Source: Sialis fuliginosa
Taxonomy: Eukaryota > Arthropoda > Insecta > Megaloptera > Sialidae
Length of the DNA: 64,000 bases
Assembly: GCA_961205875.1 (NCBI GenBank)
Contig: OY540812.1
Coordinates: forward strand, 9,672,001-9,736,000
Reading direction: 5' to 3'
Part shown: one piece after another, positions 60,143 to 64,000 of the stretch
Layout: the number at the start of each line of letters is the position of its first letter
Position numbering within the stretch: position 1 is the stretch's first letter
Notes under the pieces: model-generated
Told to the model about the DNA's origin: nothing
Databases searched by the model: none
What the model saw: only the letters and a program-made list of their open reading frames with translations
Program-made: the position numbers and the translations under genes

Positions 60143-62738
60143 TCCCGTGGGACAGTCTGTATATTCGTATATATAATTCGATACATATAATATAGACAAA
60201 ACATGAGCTGGTCAGGGATCAAATTCATCACTTTTATTTGTTAATCTTTGCCCACATAACCAATTTACACAAAATTAATATAAATAGAAAAAATGATCTG
60301 TCACGCGGTACGGTATAACTAATTACTTAAGCTTATAGAAATAAATGCGTCTATGTTATAAATCTTGTTGGTCTTATTCTGGATTATGGTTTTGTTCTCT
60401 GACAACAGCAACGAATAGAAATAAATAAAAGTAGCATGTGTGTGTTTGTATGTAAGCTTTTTGTTCCCATATGTGGAGGACCGTCTTCAGTGTTTTTAGA
60501 TCCAATACCTATCCCTCTAAGTGATCGATAAATACAATAAAGTAATCCAGAAATTTTTGACATGCCTTTTTTATTACTTAATTGCAAAGATTATGTTAAA
60601 AATAATAATAAAAGCATTGAAAAAAAAGTTTTTTTATTGCTCAGTTTTAAATTATTCAATATTAATAGTCGTAAATATCAGCTCGCATTCAAAACGCGAG
60701 GTGATTGGTTGAAACATTTGTGACGTCCAGCTGTCAATATTGTTTGTATACAAAGTTTCAACGCGTGAGTTATAAAAACTAGAAGAATAATAAAAATGAG
60801 CCAAAATCCTCAAATTTTGGATTGTTGTCCTTAGAAAACCGTAATTTCTCGAGTATATTATTATTGTACATATTGCAACTATATAATCTTACTTTTAATT
60901 TTTTCCTAAGTTTCCTTCTAACATAGTTCTAAATATTTTTCCAGGTGTTTTGTGAGTTGTATTATTACAACAAGGTACGAAACAATATTTAAAACTTATT
61001 ATTTTTCGTGCGTTTTCCATATTTATCGTTGACATATGTATATTTAAGCATTGACTGAGCGCAATTGGGAGCATTTGAAAAGTACCTTTTTTTAAATTTG
61101 ATATTTTGGGGTCGGGATAAACTTTTGGAGCATGAAAAAATTTACTATAATATTTTTTTACCTCTAGATTACATTAATTCATTTTTGACCGGATTACTCT
61201 ATTCTAATAAATGAAATATTTTAAATTAAGGTCATAAATGTTTTGCAATTGCAATCTAAATATTTTCTTACTGAAAACAAAAGTGTCAGATATAAGGTAC
61301 ATACTTTTGTGAAAAAGATTTATTGTTTAAAAGACATAGTTAATTAAATATTCAGTTTACATTTTAAAACATTGATAACGCAAATTAAGAAAGTTGTATC
61401 TACTTGGTTCAACTTATTTCATATCATATTTATAACTTCAATCTTAATTATGCAAATTGAAGATGGTGTAATATCTCATGAGATGAGTATAAAGCGCTAT
61501 CTTTCTGTAAAACAATCATTTAATTTTGTTTCGAATTATTTTTATTTTTAAAAACGTTTTATTTCAATTTATGTTTTTGAGTTTTTAACATTTTAATTTT
61601 ATTTTATATTAATAAAAAAAAAATCATGAGTGGAAAAAATTATATTTCAAAGCAAAGTTAATAATAAAACTATGTCGAGTTTATTTTTTCAATTTGTGAA
61701 TTAAATCATCCAAATCTATTGCAATAGCAAAAAATTAATTGCATTTTATATTGGTTTCATAAAATGCTTTGATTCTAACAATAATTGAAGTCTAAATAAA
61801 ATTCAGCGTCTATCCTGTTTTTTTTTTCAGCAAACATATTTCATGAAAGTAATTTTAATAACAGACGTTTTATATCGACTTTATAAGTTTTCAGTATAAA
61901 GTGAACAACATTTATTTATTTTTTTACATAATAGTATACGAAAAATCCATTTTGTTATAAAATTGGAATCAACCTGCCAAATATTGTTCGACGTTATTTT
62001 TTGCAACAAACTTTATTATAATAAAGTTTGAATCAATTTTTTTAATAATGAAAAAACGTTCATATTTACTAGTATATAAAACATTCTTATTTTTTTAAAC
62101 ACTTTTTACATTATATTAAATTAAATATAAGTGATTGAATAAATTATTAAAACAACTTTAGGTTAAAAAGCTTAAATTACATACATACATACATACACAA
62201 TTAAACTACATTTACAAATACGTTATAATTTATAAAAAGTCAATTAAAAAATAAAATCTTTAGAATTTTAATTAATTTTGTATAATAAATTGCAATTTCA
62301 TTCTATTCGATTACACTTCGTTATAAAAGTTATAAAAGGAATAAAAGATTATTTGAACACTTTTTCATTTTAATCAGTGTTTGTTAATTTAAAATGAATT
62401 AAAGTATTATTAAGTGTTGTATTTTCTATGAGTTTGTATAATGACAAAATAATTACGGTTTAAATTTCAAGTAAATTACACGTACTTACAATTATTTTGT
62501 CAAACAAGCTCGACGGTAAGTGGGAGAACATAATTAGAATTTATAACGAAACTATCTTAAAAAACCGTAAAACCAACATACATATAGGTAGTTCTTGTAC
62601 ATACCTATACTATATTTTCATTTTAACGATTTTATAATTATAATTAATTACGCTTTAGGGACCAAATAAAAACTGTTACATAAATAAATGTATAGTACAA
62701 GAACAAACTCAGAAATGAAGAATTTACAAATAAAATAC
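60143..62738. other. AT-rich stretch; no gene recognised
   Basis: Bases 60685-60780 are more balanced, with a CCAAT-type GTGATTGGTTG and GTGACGTCCAGCTGTCAAT, and could be a promoter or element fragment. An (ATAC)n microsatellite (CATACATACATACATACAC) lies at 62181-62199. The rest is unremarkable. Confidence 0.35.
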
Positions 62739-63372
62739 CTGCCATAAGAGCCAAGAGACTTTCTTATACATAATACTGAGTGAAGAGTGCACGTGATTCT
62801 TATTTTATTAAAAAAATATTTCTGAGAAACTAATAAAATATAGTATAAAATGAATGAGACATAAATTATAGATAATAATATTTTCTACAACATGTATCAA
62901 ATGAATTTTTTTGAACGTAATTACTAAACCAGAAACGGATGTTTACTTTTGTCAATTTATGAATTTTCAAATTATTTTTGAAATAAGAAAAATGTTTTAG
63001 ATAAAAACTGTCATTATCTATAATTTATTCCCAATACTTTTTTCCAACATTTATGATTTATTAATATTAATTAGATTCACCCACACTGTCCAATCTTTGT
63101 AATAAATATAAGAAAGTCACATGACACTCATGGCAGATATTTATTTTATGTTATAAACCATTTGAAATATAATTTTAAATAATTTGTTTTTTAAAAAAAA
63201 TTTTTAAATAAAAATATTATATACAAATTTTAATTTTTTTCTGTAATACGCATCGTTTCAAAAATAATTATAAAAATTAAAAAAATTAGTAAACATCCGT
63301 TTTCGGCTGAAATATCGTTTTAAAAAATAGGCTTTCTTCTGATCTTAAATATAAAATTTCACCCTTCTATCA
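62739..63372 (+). repeat. ~0.6-kb dispersed repeat, copy 2
   Basis: It matches 50104-50836. The inner inverted pair here runs from CTGCCATAAGAG..GACTTTCTTATA (62739) to the reversed arm ending CATGGCAG at 63136. AAACGGATGTTTAC at about 62932 and AAACATCCGTTTT at about 63292 form a second inverted pair. Non-coding. Confidence 0.75.
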
Positions 63373-63798
63373 TCATGGCGAAAATATTCAGAATGGATTA
63401 AGGGAAGATCAAAATCAAAGTCCATCAAAATCTGGATTTCGAAAAAAATCGGCTTAACAATACTTACCTACTTAAAAGAATAAAAACTATGTAAACATGA
63501 AAATTTTAATAAAGGAAATCGGTGGCTTCATTTTATTATAGATAATTCAAAAATTATAATCACAAATGTTCCAATTATATTTAATAAGTAAAGTAAAAAG
63601 GATAATGTACGTTGTATATTTACGTTTGAACAAAAATCAAACATTATTTTGTAAATATCTCTACATTTTGAATTACAAGTTACTATCCTACGCATCTAAT
63701 ACCGTTGTTCCAAATAATCAAAACCTATCTCACAAACATGGTTGTTAGATTGTTAACAAATATTAATTTATCAGGATTGTACAAAACATACAAGATAG
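63373..63798. other. no gene seen
   Basis: AT-rich; the open frame at 63566-63748 has no recognised domain. Confidence 0.35.
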
Positions 63799-63922
63799 CA
63801 GTGGCGGACTAATAATGGGGAACGGACCGCCCTGGGTGCCAAGGTGCAAGGTGGGATAACAAAAAAAAAGGTAATTCAATTGTATTGTAATTGTGAAATT
63901 AACGTTCCTAAGGCCGTCACTG
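63799..63922 (+). mobile_element. 124-bp hAT MITE
   Basis: The ends are CAGTGGCGGACTAA (left) and, reversed, CAGTGACGGCCTTA (right), a hAT-type terminal repeat. The 8-base flanks are CAAGATAG (63791-63798) and CAAGGTAG (63923-63930), a target-site duplication with one mismatch. No coding. Confidence 0.8.
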
Positions 63923-64000
63923 CAAGGTAGCATTCAAATAACAAAATTTTTGTTATAATTTACGAGATATCAACAGAAAAAGATGCACTATCTCTGCAGT

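Overview
The window is very AT-rich (well over 70% A+T by eye) eukaryotic DNA that is almost entirely non-coding. I read it as an insect chromosome. A lepidopteran is the best guess, because two intact-looking Helitron ends are present: a TC-start with TCCATACTAATATTATAA on the minus strand at 6518, and GC-rich 3' hairpins followed by CTAG at 5605, 9344, 37604 and 42802. From memory these match the Lep1-type Helitrons common in moths and butterflies. Such elements also occur in other arthropods, so the order is an inference. There are no bacterial operons, CRISPR arrays, rRNA genes or tRNA genes that I can see.

One protein-coding exon is convincing: 21616-22207 on the minus strand. It encodes the N-terminal ~197 residues of a secreted, prohormone-like protein (signal peptide, acidic middle, several dibasic sites) and ends at a GTGAGT splice donor. 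The rest of the gene would lie at lower coordinates, but I found no continuing exon in 1-21600, so the left third of the window is probably intron. GC-richer patches at 22490-22720 and 23455-23575 (with an NRF-1-like palindrome) are the likely promoter or 5' UTR territory. Three other GC-richer patches look like promoters or first exons: 35850-36064 (CRE, TCAGT initiator, GTAGGT donor), 54680-54830 (a second CRE) and 55540-55580 (YY1-like and KLF-like sites).

The rest is repeat landscape. 1-10.6 kb holds a hAT end, a ~210-bp tandem array, a piggyBac-like MITE and two Helitrons that share a 3' end, one carrying a 133-bp minisatellite. 11.8-20.9 kb holds fold-back MITEs, including a 1.2-kb palindrome and two copies of a ~115-bp hairpin MITE, one of them nested in another repeat. 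27-31.4 kb holds a 23-bp motif cluster and inverted-repeat elements. 34.7-47.5 kb holds a Helitron pair in opposite orientation with different cores, a 1-kb TIR element with a GC-rich core, and several fold-backs. 50-64 kb holds two copies of a ~0.6-kb repeat, hairpins, a short possible LINE tail and a small hAT MITE with a target-site duplication.

The elements do not form a pathway. The theme is non-autonomous DNA transposons and Helitrons filling introns and intergenic space around one neuropeptide-like gene. All similarity statements come from reading within the window or from memory; no database search was run.
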